Shown piece by piece: positions 62,162-64,000 of a DNA stretch of 64,000 nucleotides (positions are counted from its first letter, which is position 1; the number at the start of each line of letters is the position of its first letter). The notes beneath the pieces were generated by a model. It was given only the letters and a program-made list of their open reading frames with translations, ran no database searches and had not been told where the DNA came from. The translations under genes were made by a program, and so were the position numbers. The stretch is from NCBI GenBank assembly GCA_027604705.1, contig JADHYV010000015.1:62001-126000 (forward strand), written 5' to 3'. Source of the DNA: Allomyces arbusculus. Lineage: Eukaryota; Blastocladiomycota; Blastocladiomycetes; Blastocladiales; Blastocladiaceae.

Positions 62162-64000
62162 ATGTCGTTTCTACGGGCCGGTTCGTTGGTGCACATGAAG
62201 TCCACCCGACCAGCACACGGCACCTCACCTCGATCACCCGCTGCGTGACGTTTGCAACAGATTTGCGCGATGACGACGTGCAGGCCGTCCGCGACGAGAA
62301 CCTCGATCTCAAGCGGCGGCTTAATATCCAAATGGACCTGACCAAGCGGTAGGTTAGTCCGTCGTGACGCTCGGTGGGCATGCGCCCACGACCACGGCAC
62401 CATCTCACTAGTCTCACCCTCGGGTCAACGTTTAGTCTGACCACGCGGGTCCAGAAAATGTCCGACGACATGAACAAGCTCAAGCTCCGCGGCCCGGTGG
62501 GCCCGGTGCCGGTGACCAAGCTCCACGGTCCGTTCTCGCGTCGCTGTCTGCCGTTTGGGTGGATGGAGCCTGACGGCCAACGCGAATCCTGACAACAGAG
62601 CACACACCGACCAGCGCGTCCGGCATCCCCGCGCCCGTCATTGCGACGCGCGCGGTGTTCCACAAGCGGCACCCTTCGCTCGAGGCACTCGTCGACGACT
62701 TGCGGCTTCAGGTTCGCGACTTGGCCAAGGACAATAGCCTGCTCAAGAGCAAGGTGCAACACTACAAGGCGATGCACGAGTCGAACCTGCGCAAGAAGGG
62801 CATGTGGGATAGCATCGGGCCACGAAAAGTACGAGGTTGGCCCATTCCTCGAGGCCTCACAACCCTCTGTCACTGACCTTATTATCTCGATGCAGGGTGC
62901 GCGCAAATCACCCGTGAAAAAGGAGCAGGTCTCGCTGCAGAGAATTGCGGACCCGGAGCCGCCACCGGTCGTCGTGTATGTCGTGTTATCCCAGCTGCGT
63001 CGTGCAACTCGGAACTGTCATTGACTGCTTGGCCGGTTGTATAGTCCACCGTCGTTTCACGACTCGGAAGAGTATCACCAAATGTACGTACCGTTTTGTC
63101 GACGCCATGTTGAGCCCGCTTGCGCAATCTCATCTCTCTATCTGTTTAGGTCCGAGACCGTCCACATGCTGCAGGGCGAGCTCGACGCCAAGAACGACGA
63201 GCTGACCGAGCTCCGCAACGTCGTCGAGGAGCTGCAAAAGAAGCAGCCGACTCCACCACCGGCAGCGACTGTCGACATGACCGAGCACTTGCAGCTCAAG
63301 CAGACCGTGTCGGTATCCCCCGGCTTCCCAAATCATCGCGACGCTTTTCGTCATCCGCGCACTGACCGCGATCGTATTCTATTGTAGAGCAGTCTTGGAG
63401 GCGCGCCAAAAGTCGCTGACGCTCGAGCTCACCAACAAGACGCGCATGATCGAGGACTTGCTCCAGCAGTCAGGCGCCATGGAGGAGAAAGAGGTCGAGA
63501 CGCGGCAGCGCAATGCCGAGCTGACACAGGAAATGGAGCACCATTCGGTTCAGCTGCAAGAGGCACGCGACAAAGTGGTGGAGCTCGAGACGCAGCTTGT
63601 GCATGCGCAAGTCGACTTGCAGCACGTTGACCATGTTCGTACTGTTTCACTCGATGACGACGACGACGACGACGACGACGACGATGGTGACGACATGATA
63701 GCTTCTTATGACGCGTGAACATGACCTTGTTTTGCTGCCCCTCTTTGAACTTATTTAGCTGCAAAAAGTCAACGCCGACATCAAGGCAGAGCTCGATCGC
63801 GCACACGAAGAAAACGCCCGGCTCGTGGAACAGGCGCTCGTGGCAGAAAAGACGCAGCGTGCACGATTTGATGCCGCAGCGCAGGACCTGGCCCACCAGC
63901 TCGCGCACCTCGAGTCTAGCAACAAGCAGCTCCTCCTCGACAACAAGCGGCTCCTCGACGACCTCGACCTGGCCAAGGCGCAGGCGGCGACGATGACGGC
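62162..64000 (+). CDS. RPGRIP1L-like coiled-coil protein, 5' part (runs off the right edge)
   Basis: Nine exons are visible: 62162-62180, 62261-62348, 62436-62496, 62601-62828, 62896-62975, 63045-63083, 63150-63308, 63388-63634 and 63759 to the edge. The first exon is only 19 nt (MSFLRA plus one base). The acceptor at 62600 (CAGAG) and the donor at 63308 are less certain. Nearly the whole product is coiled coil: VQAVRDENLDLKRRLNIQMD and TTRVQKMSDDMNKLK resemble the RPGRIP1/RPGRIP1L start ([21 protein letters not shown]). Next come HPSLEALVDDLRLQVRDLAK (like [20 protein letters not shown]) and SETVHMLQGELDAKNDELTE. RPGRIP1L sits at the ciliary transition zone; its C2 domains would lie beyond the window. 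Other long coiled-coil proteins remain possible. Confidence 0.6.
63656..63684. repeat. (GAC)n microsatellite in an intron
   Basis: About nine GAC units in the 124-nt intron between exons 8 and 9 of the RPGRIP1L-like gene. It would encode poly-Asp if translated, but it is flanked by a GTTCGT donor and a TTTAG acceptor. Confidence 0.85.

Noticed and set aside
1-64000. CRISPR arrays, rRNA genes, bacterial operons or replication origins
   Set aside because: None of their signatures was seen. Spliceosomal introns throughout show that this is nuclear eukaryotic DNA.

Overview
The window looks like a GC-rich chromosome segment of a zoosporic (flagellated) early-diverging fungus. Blastocladiomycota (the Allomyces/Catenaria/Blastocladiella group) is my best guess. 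This is inferred from the gene set: a White Collar-1 type LOV protein, an Mga2/Spt23-like membrane transcription factor, a fungal NADPH oxidase and a Lag1 ceramide synthase sit beside two genes typical of organisms with cilia (a UPF0193/EVG1 protein and an RPGRIP1L-like coiled-coil protein). Genes are compact, third codon positions are strongly G/C, and most introns are 60-130 nt. Donors are very often GTACG-type, acceptors usually TAG or CAG, and CTGAC/CTAAC branch-like sites can be seen in many introns. I rebuilt exon structures by hand from reading frame, splice signals and family conservation.

Layout. 1-190: possible 3' end of a gene entering from the left. 1094-6210: WC-1-like photoreceptor and a CDK7/Kin28 kinase on +. 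6811-9410: UPF0193/EVG1 and an RNF126/BCA2-type RING ligase on -. 10181-18406: three tandem + strand paralogs with long disordered Pro/His/Tyr/Ala-rich N-termini and a shared ~190-residue C-terminal domain ending in an invariant H-x11-H-x31-C-x2-C-x-C pattern. I do not recognise this family, and it is the most interesting object here. 18407-22636: a 4.2 kb gene-free, CpG-poor block with a CpG-richer centre that holds two diverged direct repeats and a tRNA-like remnant. 22637-30575: Mga2/Spt23-like factor, syntaxin-6/Tlg1 SNARE and an NmrA-like protein, all on -. 31242-34955: TMCO4/DUF726 hydrolase on +. 34956-37440: AT-richer gene-poor DNA with a possible hAT remnant. 37441-39868: COG5 on -. 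40824-46618: SH3-WW-RasGEF and an F-box protein with RPEL-like repeats on +. 46893-61560: six - strand genes: single-pass SH3 membrane protein, NADPH oxidase, ceramide synthase, 5'-nucleotidase and a beta-adaptin, five of which belong to membrane or secretory biology. 62162-64000: 5' part of an RPGRIP1L-like gene that runs off the right edge.

Most named genes belong to conserved eukaryotic machinery: membrane traffic (syntaxin 6, COG5, beta-adaptin), lipid biology (Mga2/Spt23, Lag1), signalling (RasGEF, CDK7, Nox, WC-1) and the cilium. The tandem 10-18 kb family and the CpG-poor block next to it are the accessory part. I saw no rRNA, no intact tRNA, no CRISPR array and no complete mobile element. 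One 10-base N gap lies inside the WC-1 intron at 2438-2447.
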